Source of the DNA: SIG701 sp045577175
GTDB taxonomy: Bacteria; Bacillota; Clostridia; Oscillospirales; CAG-272
Direction of reading: 5' to 3'
DNA: 61,345 nucleotides
Assembly (NCBI GenBank): GCA_045577175.1
Contig: JAZNHT010000034.1
Location: 1 to 61,345, forward strand
In this document: in pieces, positions 16,999 to 25,038 of the stretch
Layout of the letters: the number at the start of each line of letters is the position of its first letter
Position numbering within the stretch: the stretch's first letter is position 1
The notes under the pieces: model-generated
Seen by the model: only the letters and a program-made list of their open reading frames with translations
The model's database searches: none
What the model was told of the DNA's origin: nothing
Program-made: the position numbers and the translations under genes

Positions 16999-17688
16999 TT
17001 AGATGTTCATCTTCTTTACGAGGAGATTTGCGCAGTCGATCTGGTTCGGGATGTTGCCGTTTTCGTCGCGCACGCGCCAGATGTCGGGCGTGATCTCGTC
17101 TGCAACGTACATCTTGCCCGTCTCGTCATAGCCGACCTCAATCTTGAAATCGATCAGCGTCAGTCCCATCGGTGCAAGCTCGTTCTTCAGAACCTCACCG
17201 ACGCGCACGAGAATGCCGAGCGCTTCGTCGTACTGACCTTCCTTCAGAATGCCCTTCATGATGCACAGTCTCTCGCTGATGAGCGGATCGCCCTGTGCGT
17301 CATCCTTCAGCGTCACCTCGGTGTACGGCGGATCGAATACGATGCCCTCCTCGAGTGTGAAGCGGCGGCACATGCTGCCTGCGGTGAAGTAGCGGAGCAC
17401 GAATTCCAGCTTCGGAACGGTGAGCTTTCTGACCTGCATCAGGCCTTTCTCAACGTCTGCGTTCAGATAGTGGGTGGGGATGCCGTTCTTTTCCATCAGC
17501 TCAAAGAAATATTTGGAGAGTGCAAGACCGATCTTGCCTTTGCCGGCAACGGAGCCGCCGACGGTGTTGGAGCCGGGATCGAAATTGCCGTTTTCGCCGG
17601 TCATGTCATCCTTGAAAAACAGATGGACAATGCCGTTTTCCTCGTCCAGAAGGACGTTTTTCGTTTTACCCGTGTACAGAGTTTTCAT
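16999..17688 (-). CDS. purC: Phosphoribosylaminoimidazole-succinocarboxamide (SAICAR) synthetase
   Basis: 229 residues, typical length. The motifs LYTGKTKNV, FFKDDMTGENGNFD, GSVAGKGKIG, GIPTHYL, LEFVLRYFTAGSMCRRF and EVGYDETGKMYVADEITPD with DIWR identify PurC, which ligates aspartate to CAIR in purine synthesis. It is the last gene of the ZTP-riboswitch operon, 111 bases after fhs. Its position next to purO and fhs suggests the operon supplies both formyl groups and late purine steps. Confidence 0.95.
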   Translation of the reverse strand: MKTLYTGKTKNVLLDEENGIVHLFFKDDMTGENGNFDPGSNTVGGSVAGKGKIGLALSKYFFELMEKNGIPTHYLNADVEKGLMQVRKLTVPKLEFVLRYFTAGSMCRRFTLEEGIVFDPPYTEVTLKDDAQGDPLISERLCIMKGILKEGQYDEALGILVRVGEVLKNELAPMGLTLIDFKIEVGYDETGKMYVADEITPDIWRVRDENGNIPNQIDCANLLVKKMNI

Positions 17689-17799
17689 GATTTATTTCCC
17701 GCTTTCGTGTGAGATTTGTATGAATATATTTATTATACCATATTCATACGAAAAATGCAACACGAATCTTTCCTTTTTTTGGATAATTTTGTGTTTTTA

Positions 17800-19473
17800 T
17801 CAGAACAGACCGCTGATTACGCCATCGTCCGAGACGTCGATTCTCTCGGCGGCAGGCACCTTCGGAAGTCCGGGCATCGTCATGATGTCACCTGTGAGGA
17901 TGACAAGGAAGCCGGCACCGGCGGAGATTTTCACGTTTTTGACGGTGACGGTGAAATCCTCGGGTGCACCGAGCTTTGCCGGATCGTCGGAGAAGCTGTA
18001 CTGCGTCTTTGCGACACAGATCGGGAGCTTGTCAAAGCCGAGTGCGGTGAGCTGTGCGATCTGCTTCTGCGCGGAGGGCAGGATGGAGATGTCCGCACCG
18101 CGGTAGACGCGGCGGACAAGCGTGCGGATTTTTTCCTCAATCGGGAGATCGAGCTCGTAGCTGAAGCGGAAGTCGGACGGCTGCTCGCAGAGGCGAACGA
18201 CCTCCTCGGCAAGCGCGATACCGCCCTCGCCGCCCTTTGCCCAGACGTCGGAGAGAACGACGTTTACCCCGAGCGCCTTGCATTTTTCAATGACGAGCGC
18301 AACCTCGGCATCCGTATCGGTGGGGAAGCGGTTGACGGCGACAACCGCCGGCAGACCGTATACATCGCGGATGTTGGAAACGTGGCGGAGCAGATTCGGG
18401 AGTCCCTTGCCGAGTGCGTCGAGGTTCTCCGTGCCGAGCTCCGTTTTTGCAAGACCGCCGTGCATTTTGAGCGCGCGGACGGTAGCGACGATAACAACGG
18501 CGGACGGCGTAAGACCTGCGTAGCGGCACTTGATGTCGAGGAATTTCTCCGCACCGAGATCGGCACCGAAGCCTGCCTCGGTTACGGCGTAGTCGCCGAG
18601 CTTCATCGCCATTTTCGTAGCGATAACGGAGTTGCATCCGTGGGCGATGTTTGCGAAAGGACCGCCATGCACGAATGCGGGCGTGCCCTCAAGCGTCTGG
18701 ACGAGATTCGGCTTGAGCGCGTCCTTGAGGAGGGCTGCCATCGCGCCGTGCGCCTTCAGATCGCCTGCCGTGACCGGCTTTTCGTCGTAGGTGTAGCCGA
18801 CGATGATGCGTGCGAGACGCTCCTTCAGGTCCTTCAAAGAGCTTGCAAGGCAGAGCACAGCCATGATTTCGGACGCAACGGTGATGTCGTAGCTGTCCTC
18901 GCGCGGCGTGCCGTTGACGCGTCCGCCGAGACCGTCCACAACGAAGCGGAGCTGACGGTCGTTCATATCGACACAGCGGTGCCACGTGATGCGGCGAGGA
19001 TCAATGCCGAGCGCGTTGCCCTGGTAGATGTGGTTGTCCAGCATAGCGGCGAGCAGGTTGTTTGCCGCGCCGATGGCGTGGAAGTCACCGGTGAAGTGGA
19101 GGTTTATATCCTCCATCGGAACGACCTGTGCGTAGCCGCCGCCTGCGGCACCGCCCTTGACGCCGAATACCGGACCGAGGGACGGCTCGCGGAGTGCGAC
19201 CATGACATTCTTGCCGATCTTGGAGAGACCGTCCGCGAGACCGATGGTGGTCGTCGTTTTTCCTTCACCGGCAGGGGTGGGGGTGATCGCCGTTACGAGA
19301 ATCAGCTTGCCGTCTTTGCGATCCGTTTCGTTCAAGAGGGAGAGGTCGATCTTTGCCTTATACTTTCCGTAGTTCTCGACGTATTTGTTGTCGATGCCTG
19401 CCTTCGCGGCGATTTCGGAAATGGGGCGCATTTCAATGGACTGTGCGATTTCGATGTCACTCAGGTAAGCCAT
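17800..19473 (-). CDS. fhs: Formate--tetrahydrofolate ligase
   Basis: 557 residues. ATP-binding PTPAGEGKTTTT (about 65-76), EPSLGPVFGVKGGAAGGG, HFTGDFHAI, and the C-terminal MTMPGLPKVPAAERI are diagnostic. It activates formate to 10-formyl-THF with ATP, feeding the two formylation steps of purine synthesis and, in acetogens, the methyl branch. It is 18 bases after purO. Placement behind a formate channel and a ZTP riboswitch fits a demand-driven supply of formyl groups; nothing else of a Wood-Ljungdahl pathway is in the window. Confidence 0.96.
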   Translation of the reverse strand: MAYLSDIEIAQSIEMRPISEIAAKAGIDNKYVENYGKYKAKIDLSLLNETDRKDGKLILVTAITPTPAGEGKTTTTIGLADGLSKIGKNVMVALREPSLGPVFGVKGGAAGGGYAQVVPMEDINLHFTGDFHAIGAANNLLAAMLDNHIYQGNALGIDPRRITWHRCVDMNDRQLRFVVDGLGGRVNGTPREDSYDITVASEIMAVLCLASSLKDLKERLARIIVGYTYDEKPVTAGDLKAHGAMAALLKDALKPNLVQTLEGTPAFVHGGPFANIAHGCNSVIATKMAMKLGDYAVTEAGFGADLGAEKFLDIKCRYAGLTPSAVVIVATVRALKMHGGLAKTELGTENLDALGKGLPNLLRHVSNIRDVYGLPAVVAVNRFPTDTDAEVALVIEKCKALGVNVVLSDVWAKGGEGGIALAEEVVRLCEQPSDFRFSYELDLPIEEKIRTLVRRVYRGADISILPSAQKQIAQLTALGFDKLPICVAKTQYSFSDDPAKLGAPEDFTVTVKNVKISAGAGFLVILTGDIMTMPGLPKVPAAERIDVSDDGVISGLF

Positions 19474-19491
19474 GGTATCCTCCGTAATTTT

Positions 19492-20211
19492 TTATTTATT
19501 CTTGTTGAACATGCGGTTGGTCTCCGCACCCGTCTGAAGATCGGTGTAGCGGACGTAGAGGGAGATCTTGTTCTGCTCGTTGAGGTTTGTCCAGATCATG
19601 TCGGCGAATGCGTCGATGTCGGACGGGATCGCAACTCTCTCCGGCTCGCCCGTGAAGGTCGGGATCGGATTGCCGTCGCAGTTGTAGGTGTGCAGGAAGT
19701 GACCGACACCGGCGATCGGTGCGTAGGTGAACGCGAAACGGTTGCACGCCGTGCCCTCTGCATCCGCGCTCTTCAGAATGCTCATTTTGTAGGAGAAATT
19801 GCCGTTTGCAAACGTCAGCATACCGCTGATACGGGGCGTGAAGTTCGGTGCATCCGGCTCAAAAGCGCGCGTTTCCAGCGCCGCCTCAAACGTCTTGCCA
19901 GCCTTCAGTCCCTCGTAAACGGTGTCCGTCTGATCGCCGTTGGTGACGATGAGGCGGTTTTCGTACTTGCGGATGGGGGAGTAGATAATCAGAGACGGAT
20001 CCTCCACCTTGGAAGCGTCAAACGGATGGATGATGACCTCGCTTCCGTTTTCAATAAAGACACGGTTGCGGCTGTTTTCGCTTCTGCCCATGATGAAGTA
20101 GGCGATTACGGCGGATTTGCCGTCCTCGCTCTTGCCGATCACGATGCCGCGGCCGGGATAGGTGTTCTCTGCGAGAAGATTCGCAAGAGATGCGTTGTCG
20201 TAGATACTCAT
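19492..20211 (-). CDS. purO: IMP cyclohydrolase, PurO family
   Basis: 239 residues. NTYPGRGIVIGKSEDGKS, VIAYFIMGRSENSRNR, DPSLIIYSPIR and FTPRISGML match the archaeal-type IMP cyclohydrolase family, which closes the ring of FAICAR to form IMP. Most bacteria use the C-terminal activity of PurH instead; clostridial PurO homologues are known. It lies between the formate channel and fhs in one operon, which supports a real purine role. The alternative, a diverged family member with another substrate, is less likely given this context. Confidence 0.85.
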   Translation of the reverse strand: MSIYDNASLANLLAENTYPGRGIVIGKSEDGKSAVIAYFIMGRSENSRNRVFIENGSEVIIHPFDASKVEDPSLIIYSPIRKYENRLIVTNGDQTDTVYEGLKAGKTFEAALETRAFEPDAPNFTPRISGMLTFANGNFSYKMSILKSADAEGTACNRFAFTYAPIAGVGHFLHTYNCDGNPIPTFTGEPERVAIPSDIDAFADMIWTNLNEQNKISLYVRYTDLQTGAETNRMFNKNK

Positions 20212-20252
20212 TTTTATTTCCTCCGATATATAAATGTAATGATAAACGAAAG

Positions 20253-20906
20253 TCAGTCCTTCTCGCCGCTGAGCAAGCGGAGCACGGGGAGCAGCATACC
20301 GCCGATGGCGTTGCCGACGATAACCAGCGCAAGGAATCCGATCACCTTGCCGTTGAAGATGCCTGCCTGGAAAAAGTAGAACATATCCGCAATCGAGTGC
20401 TCAAAGCCCGAGAGGATGAACACAGGCACGCAGAAGAAGATGGCGACAGGGGATTTGTGATCGCGGTAGATGCGCACCGCGGTGTACATGAGGATACCGC
20501 ACATGATGCCGGAGAGAATCGTCTGGTACCATGTTTGATCGAGCTTCGGTGCGGCGAGTGCCTCAGCGACCGCGATCGTGTTCGGACGGGCGATGCGGAC
20601 AACCTGCGCTGTCAGAAACGTGCCGGCGAGGTTGCCGAGCAGTCCCGAAACGACGGTCAGAATGTTCGTGCCCGAGTGATCGTACACAAGGAATCCGACC
20701 TTGCCTGTGAACAGATACAGCCCCATCATGCAGATGCAGAGCAGGGCGATCGTGAACGCACACGCGCCTACAATGTTGTAGATGCCGGAAATCGGGCTTG
20801 CGGCATCCTTCAAAGACAGGAGCACCGTGCCGCCGATGCCGATGAAAATACCTGCCGCAACCGCGGCGAAGAAGGCGTTTTTGTAACCGATGAGCTTCTG
20901 TTTCAT
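20253..20906 (-). CDS. Formate/nitrite transporter (FNT) channel
   Basis: 217 residues from the ATG at 20906, which follows GGAGG by 6 bases; longer in-frame starts would run back into the riboswitch and its terminator. About six membrane segments with GIFIGIGGTVLLSL, a central GNLAGTF and FSGFEHSIADM-like sequence (ILSGFEHSIADMFYF) near the C-terminus, all FNT hallmarks. It is slightly shorter than the usual 250-280 residues. Downstream fhs makes formate the likely substrate. First gene of the ZTP-controlled operon. Confidence 0.88.
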   Translation of the reverse strand: MKQKLIGYKNAFFAAVAAGIFIGIGGTVLLSLKDAASPISGIYNIVGACAFTIALLCICMMGLYLFTGKVGFLVYDHSGTNILTVVSGLLGNLAGTFLTAQVVRIARPNTIAVAEALAAPKLDQTWYQTILSGIMCGILMYTAVRIYRDHKSPVAIFFCVPVFILSGFEHSIADMFYFFQAGIFNGKVIGFLALVIVGNAIGGMLLPVLRLLSGEKD

Positions 20907-20931
20907 GCGCTTTCCTCCATATTGTGTGCCG

Positions 20932-20969
20932 AAAAACAAAGGGCAATCCGGCGAAATGCAGGATTGCCC
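20932..20969 (-). terminator. Riboswitch expression-platform terminator
   Basis: Reverse-strand perfect 9-base stem GGGCAATCC / GGATTGCCC followed by TTTGTTTTT, 26 bases before the FNT start codon. The 5' arm reuses the GGGC of the aptamer's conserved CCGCCTGGGCA. Aptamer folding and terminator folding are therefore mutually exclusive, so ligand binding should turn the operon on. Confidence 0.85.
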
Positions 20970-21033
20970 AGGCGGTCGGCTTAGTACGGACTGCATCACA
21001 CGTGGTTTTTCCACTTATCCGCCAGCGATGCAG
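20965..21033 (-). promoter_or_regulatory. ZTP (pfl-motif) riboswitch aptamer
   Basis: On the reverse strand P1 is CTGCATC / GATGCAG, then CGCTGGCGGA, a small GTGG-AAAAA-CCAC hairpin, a variable linker, and the highly conserved 3' element CCGCCTGGGCA. These are the conserved parts of the pfl RNA, which binds ZTP or ZMP (AICAR derivatives that build up when 10-formyl-THF is short). Such RNAs are known to control purine and one-carbon genes, matching the formate channel, purO, fhs and purC below it. Confidence 0.88.
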
Positions 21034-21054
21034 TTTCTTTTCACTTGTACATTA

Positions 21055-21083
21055 AGTATACAGGATTTTTCGCGTCTTGTCAA
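21055..21083 (-). promoter_or_regulatory. Promoter of the ZTP-riboswitch operon
   Basis: Reverse-strand TTGACA (21083-21078) and TATACT (21060-21055) with a 17-base spacer; transcription would start near 21048, just before the aptamer. Confidence 0.9.
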
Positions 21084-21123
21084 GCACGAAGCCGAAACTT
21101 GTCGAAAAATCTTTTTTGAACGA

Positions 21124-22272
21124 TCAGCCTCTGTTGCAGGGAAGGGTTGCCGGTTTATCGGGATCAGCGAAGGGCGTGCGGTAATCGCCGCGCAGAACCT
21201 CGCGTGCAGCCTTATCGGTGATGTCCGGAATATCGAAGGTCTTGCCCTCGAGAACGCTGTACAGACCGTAGATGGCGGCCAGAGAAAGCGTTACGCCGCG
21301 GTAGATGTCGATGATCGGCTCCTCGTCCTTGCCGGTGAGGTAGTCAAAGATCTGCTGGCAGATGCGCGTATCCGCACCGCCGTGACCGCCTTTTCTCTCC
21401 TCAGCGGTGTACTGCCAATCCATCGGATCGTAGAGCATGGACTTCTGATCCTTGCTGCGGAGAAGAACGCGATCCTGATTTTCGCGGTCGGTCTCAATCG
21501 TGCCGTTTTCGCAGCAGAGACGGAACCACTTGCCGGCCGGTCTCATCTTAACCCAACCGGTAGAACGGAAGACGGAACCGTTCTCCATCTCGTAAAGTGC
21601 GACACCTGCGGATACTGCATTGGTGATAACACCCTTGCGCGCCTCGCAGCTCTTGGTCTTTACATCCATAGCAGTAACGCGGCGCGGAAGCAGCTTGGTA
21701 GCACCCATCAGAACGCCGAGCGAGTGCATGTTGTAATACGTGCCGGGGAGGTACTTACGCCAGTGGTATTCCTCCGGTGCGAGACCGCTGGATTCCTCGG
21801 CAGACATGGGATGGAAGTATTCAGCTTCGGCATACAGCACCTCGCCGAGCTCACCGGACTGGTATACGCTTCCGAGCTCTGCCGGACCGGGCATCTTGAT
21901 GCAGTTTGCAGCGAGCATGTACTTGCGTCCGGTGCGCTCTACGCACTCAACGAGATCGAGACACTCACCGAGCGTGGGAGCAGCAGTCGTTTCGCTGATT
22001 ACGTCAAGACCTGCCTCCATTGCTTTGATCGCATAGCATGCGTGCTCATGGAAGTAGTTTGCAAGAATAACGGCGTCGAGACCGACTGCGAGCAGTTCGT
22101 CCCACGTTTCGCAGATGACAACGTCCTCTGCGACCATTTCCTTCAGCTTTTCACGGGTTTCGGGCTTTTTGTCACACATGGCAACAACGCGAGCACCTTC
22201 AATTGCAGCGAGCGGACCGTAGTAGTTTCTTCCGCGAGCGCCGCCAAAAATACCGATTCTGAGTTCTTTCAT
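21124..22272 (-). CDS. Gfo/Idh/MocA-family oxidoreductase
   Basis: 382 residues. N-terminal NAD(P)-binding GIFGGARGRNYYG, then DAVILANYFHEHACYAIKAMEAGLDVISE, the dinucleotide-fold signature of the family. The C-terminal domain is of Gfo/Idh type (KGGHGGADTRICQQIFDYL). Members oxidise or reduce sugars, inositols or related polyols. The sequence resembles the two paralogues at 38-40 kb in general layout but is clearly more distant. It is monocistronic with its own promoter at 22359-22387. Substrate unknown. Confidence 0.85.
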   Translation of the reverse strand: MKELRIGIFGGARGRNYYGPLAAIEGARVVAMCDKKPETREKLKEMVAEDVVICETWDELLAVGLDAVILANYFHEHACYAIKAMEAGLDVISETTAAPTLGECLDLVECVERTGRKYMLAANCIKMPGPAELGSVYQSGELGEVLYAEAEYFHPMSAEESSGLAPEEYHWRKYLPGTYYNMHSLGVLMGATKLLPRRVTAMDVKTKSCEARKGVITNAVSAGVALYEMENGSVFRSTGWVKMRPAGKWFRLCCENGTIETDRENQDRVLLRSKDQKSMLYDPMDWQYTAEERKGGHGGADTRICQQIFDYLTGKDEEPIIDIYRGVTLSLAAIYGLYSVLEGKTFDIPDITDKAAREVLRGDYRTPFADPDKPATLPCNRG

Positions 22273-22358
22273 ACTTAGTACCCTGCCTTTTTTTGAAAAA
22301 ATTGATTTGCGAATATCGGGAAATCGCCGCCTGAGCGGAGCAAAATCCCTATCAATCT

Positions 22359-22387
22359 ACTATAGCACAACGGGAAGGAAAAGTCAA
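22359..22387 (-). promoter_or_regulatory. Promoter of the 21-22 kb oxidoreductase gene
   Basis: Reverse-strand TTGACT (22387-22382) and TATAGT (22364-22359) with a 17-base spacer and TGC before the -10. Confidence 0.82.
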
Positions 22388-22436
22388 TAAATATTGTGAA
22401 ATTTTTAGCCAATATTTGCAAAAAGGCTGGCTGTCG

Positions 22437-22636
22437 TGCACCGATTTGTCTCCACTGCTGGCAGGAGCTGTGGCGCGGGAAAACAGTCCACCGGACTGTT
22501 TTCTGACACGCCCCCTTCGCCCCCCGCTTCAGATAAAGAAAAGCAACCAAACCTAACGGCTCGGTTGCTTTTCTTTGTCTATCGACTATAAAAAAGATAT
22601 TTTGCGGTTTTTGTGATCGGATTTGAACCATCGCAA
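22437..22636. repeat. Hairpin-rich intergenic block, probably an interspersed repeat
   Basis: This block holds two perfect hairpins. One is AAAACAGTCC-ACC-GGACTGTTTT (22480-22502). The other is a 14-base stem, AAAGAAAAGCAACC / GGTTGCTTTTCTTT (22535-22576). At 22615-22632 the reverse strand reads GATGGTTCAAATCC, which looks like a tRNA T-arm with one base missing. No protein is encoded. Such structured, non-coding blocks near tRNA genes are often multi-copy repeats or scars of past integration; copy number cannot be judged here. Confidence 0.5.
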
Positions 22637-22644
22637 AACGATAA

Positions 22645-22823
22645 GTGAAATATTCACCTCCCGGCGAATGTGAAATAATTCACTTCGTGAATTGTGAAAT
22701 ATTGCTCCCGATGGTCGCAATGTGAAATAAAATTTGCCCACGTTCGCGAAGCGAACATTTCACATTTGCGGAGCAAATATTTCACAGCGGAGCTATTTCA
22801 CTTGCCCGAAGGGCAAATTTCAC
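22645..22823. repeat. Array of short hairpins joined by GTGAAATA / TATTTCAC boxes
   Basis: At least six small stem-loops follow one another: AATTCAC-TTC-GTGAATT, ATTGC..GCAAT, GTTCGC-GAA-GCGAAC, ATTTGC-GGA-GCAAAT, AGC-GGA-GCT and TTGCCC-GAA-GGGCAA. In the left half the spacer is GTGAAATA, in the right half its complement TATTTCAC. The whole array can therefore also fold as one long inverted repeat: GTGAAATAAAATTTGCCC pairs with GGGCAAATTTCAC, and GTGAAATATTGCTCC pairs with GGAGCAAATATTTCAC. It ends just before the tRNA terminator. No coding content. Confidence 0.75.
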
Positions 22824-22825
22824 TG

Positions 22826-22857
22826 AAAAAAGCACTTGCGAAAGCAAGTGCTTTTTT
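22826..22857 (-). terminator. Terminator of tRNA-Leu
   Basis: Perfect stem AAAAAAGCACTTGC / GCAAGTGCTTTTTT with loop GAAA, one base after the tRNA 3' CCA on the reverse strand. It is symmetrical and could work in both directions. Confidence 0.88.
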
Positions 22858-22858
22858 C

Positions 22859-22945
22859 TGGTGCCGGTGGCGGGGGTCGAACCCGCACCCTGTTGCCAGG
22901 ACCGGATTTTGAGTCCGGCACGTCTGCCGATTCCATCACACCGGC
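22859..22945 (-). tRNA. tRNA-Leu (anticodon CAA)
   Basis: 87 bases on the reverse strand. Acceptor stem GCCGGTG / CACCGGC, anticodon arm CCGGA-CTCAAAA-TCCGG with anticodon CAA, a long variable arm CCTGGCAACAGG as expected for a class II tRNA, T-arm GCGGG-TTCGACC-CCCGC, and an encoded 3' CCA. It reads UUG codons. Confidence 0.97.
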
Positions 22946-23060
22946 GTGATGCATATAGCAGTATACCACACTTTCTTCCGAAATGCAAGAGACTTACGGA
23001 AATTTTTTTGCAAAAAACAGCCGATGCTTTTCGGCATCGGCTGTTCGGGAGTATAATAGA

Positions 23061-24797
23061 TCAGTCTGCGAAGTTGTTGAAGCGGTACATCATCTGTGCA
23101 AGATCCGCCTTGGTTACAACCTTATCGGGACTCAGCTTCGTGGAGGTAACGGAAATTACCTTGTTCACTACAGCCCACTCGAATGCGGCTGCGCAGTTAT
23201 CATCGAGCGCGGAAACGTCGAAGTATCTGTTCAGATTCTTGGTAGCGGAGGTGTCCAGCTTCATATACTTTGCCATGTTGTAGAAGGCAAGAGCAATTGC
23301 CTCGCGGTCGATGACAGCTTCAGCATCCTCATAGGAGAGAATACCGGTCTCGCGGAACTCGGCGGTAGACAGGGCAAGGTACTTTGCGAACAGCTTTTCG
23401 ACATCGCCGTAGGTCATCTTTGCGTAGGGAGTGAACGTGCCGTCATCGTTGCCGGTGAGCAGCTGATTGTCCAGAACGTAGTTCACGCCGGCGGAATAGG
23501 TGGAATCCGCATATATATCACTGTAAACCTCGTACCACTCGAGCTTGCCCTCAAGAGCAAGAACGATGTTCGCTTTCAGCGCGGCAAGTCTCTTGGCTTC
23601 CTCTTCCTGCTTCTGAATTTCCTCGGGAGTCAGGGTGGGCTCGGAGGGAGTGGTGGGCGTTTCGGTATCCTCGGTCTCATCTTTTTCGGTGTCCTCAGCA
23701 GCCTTCGGAACGAGAACGGGCACTACCTTCCATTCGCTGTCAACATATCTCCATCTGTACTCGATGGTGTAGTCGCCGAGATCGGTGCCGATGAAGTACC
23801 ATGCGTCCTCGGGGAGCGTGATGCCGGGAGTCATGCCGGGATAAATAATTCCGGGATAAATGACGCCGGGGTAGTTCGGCAGGCTCGGATAAGACGGGTA
23901 GGAGGGATAAGACGGGTAGGACGGGTAAGACGGGTAAGACGGATAGCTCGGATACGTCGGCGTTGTGTCAACAACACGGAATGCGACGGATTCGGTGATG
24001 CTTGTGCCCTTGACGGTGACATCGACCGTAGCTTTACCTGTGGCAAGTGCGGTTACCGTTTTTGTTTCCTCATCAAACTTGATGATTTTGTCATCGCTGA
24101 CCTCGTACTCAAGCTCATAGGGGAAGAACGTGTTCGGCTGACCGTTTACGGTGATATAAGCGTATACGCTTGCAGTGCCGCCGACCTTCAGATACGTAGC
24201 GGTGCTTGCAAGCACCAGCTTGATCGGAGCGGTCGTGCCGGCGGGAGCTGCCTTGACCGTGACCTTGATGATCGCAATGACGTAGCCGTTTTTCGCGATG
24301 GTTACGTGAGCCTCACCTGCGCCTATACCGAAGACACGACCGTAGGAATCCACAGCGGCAACAGCGGCATTGGTGGATTCATAGGTGTAGGAAGGGTTAT
24401 AAGTGAACGGAACGGAGACCGTCTGGAACTGATCGATCTGGATCGATTCCGTGACAACGCTGTAGCCCGGGTAGGGATAAATGGGAGCCTGTGCATTTCC
24501 GTTGGATACGTACCAGTACCAGTAGTACTTTGCGTACAGATCGTTTGCCTGAGAGGGCGTAACGATCATACCGTTGGGGAGGTAGTAGCTTCCGTCCGGG
24601 AACGTAGGTGCTGTCGGCAGATTCTCAAGCATATAGAGCTCAAGCGAGGTGAGATTGTTGGACGGGGTGGTGGAGGGGGTGGTGGGCGTGGTGGTGGCAA
24701 TGGAGCCTGTTGCGGCGGAAACACCTGCGGTCAGGCAAGCGGTGAGCAGCATGACGGAGGCGCAGACGCCGGCGATCACTTTGATGAATCGTTTCAT
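23061..24797 (-). CDS. Secreted surface protein with Ig-like (BIG2) and S-layer homology domains
   Basis: 578 residues from the ATG at 24797, which follows AGGAG by 7 bases. A signal peptide covers the first ~30 residues (MKRFIKVIAGVCASVMLL.., cleavage near VSA-AT). Two BIG2-like Ig domains follow (ESTNAAVAAVDSYGRVFGI.., then EVSDDKIIKFDEETKTVTAL). Next is a run of eight YPS tripeptides (encoded at 23883-23954), an acidic Thr/Glu/Pro linker, and two SLH-type repeats at the C-terminus (YSDIYADSTYSAGVNYVLDN; VSALDDNCAAAFEWAVVN). It is probably anchored to secondary wall polymer by the SLH repeats. Own promoter at 24850-24878. Ligand unknown. Confidence 0.82.
   Translation of the reverse strand: MKRFIKVIAGVCASVMLLTACLTAGVSAATGSIATTTPTTPSTTPSNNLTSLELYMLENLPTAPTFPDGSYYLPNGMIVTPSQANDLYAKYYWYWYVSNGNAQAPIYPYPGYSVVTESIQIDQFQTVSVPFTYNPSYTYESTNAAVAAVDSYGRVFGIGAGEAHVTIAKNGYVIAIIKVTVKAAPAGTTAPIKLVLASTATYLKVGGTASVYAYITVNGQPNTFFPYELEYEVSDDKIIKFDEETKTVTALATGKATVDVTVKGTSITESVAFRVVDTTPTYPSYPSYPSYPSYPSYPSYPSYPSLPNYPGVIYPGIIYPGMTPGITLPEDAWYFIGTDLGDYTIEYRWRYVDSEWKVVPVLVPKAAEDTEKDETEDTETPTTPSEPTLTPEEIQKQEEEAKRLAALKANIVLALEGKLEWYEVYSDIYADSTYSAGVNYVLDNQLLTGNDDGTFTPYAKMTYGDVEKLFAKYLALSTAEFRETGILSYEDAEAVIDREAIALAFYNMAKYMKLDTSATKNLNRYFDVSALDDNCAAAFEWAVVNKVISVTSTKLSPDKVVTKADLAQMMYRFNNFAD
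23883..23954 (-). repeat. Eight in-frame 9-base repeats encoding (Tyr-Pro-Ser)8
   Basis: Exactly 72 bases made of eight TAY-CCN-TCN/AGC units. The codons vary between copies (TCT, TCC, AGC; TAT, TAC), so the peptide is kept while the DNA has drifted. That argues against very recent slippage. It links the Ig-like and SLH parts as a stiff or glycosylated spacer (inference). Confidence 0.9.
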
Positions 24798-24849
24798 GTT
24801 TGTCTCCTTACTTAAATAAATGGATTTCATTGTCGGGTTTTCTGCTTTT

Positions 24850-24878
24850 ATTCTACTATACGGCGCAAATTTTGTCAA
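24850..24878 (-). promoter_or_regulatory. Promoter of the SLH protein gene
   Basis: Reverse-strand TTGACA (24878-24873) and TAGAAT (24855-24850), 17-base spacer, about 50 bases before the start codon. Confidence 0.82.
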
Positions 24879-25038
24879 GCCATACAGCAAAAAACGGGAT
24901 AAAAAGGAAAAATAAATTTATTCTTCCAACTATACAGACGTGGGCTTTGGAAAAAAGTTCCGCGATTTTTTCACAATATACACGTGTCAAAAACGGTGAC
25001 GGTCACAAATTTTCGAAAAATTTTCTTTATGCGGTAAA

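Noticed and set aside
17716..20379. 887-codon plus-strand frame across fhs and purO
   Set aside because: Antisense shadow of two well-supported enzymes; no ribosome site near its start and no recognisable domain.
22645..22823. Hairpin array as a CRISPR
   Set aside because: The GTGAAATA boxes are only 8 bases, change orientation at the middle, and the spacers are themselves palindromes. No cas gene is in the window.
22861..22912. Short plus-strand frames ending in WRGSNPHPVARTGF-like sequence
   Set aside because: They are translations of the antisense of tRNA-Leu, a well-known artefact.
23883..23954. Nine-base periodic DNA as a possible CRISPR or iteron array
   Set aside because: It is an in-frame codon repeat inside a secreted protein gene; there are no spacers and no replication genes with matching iterons.
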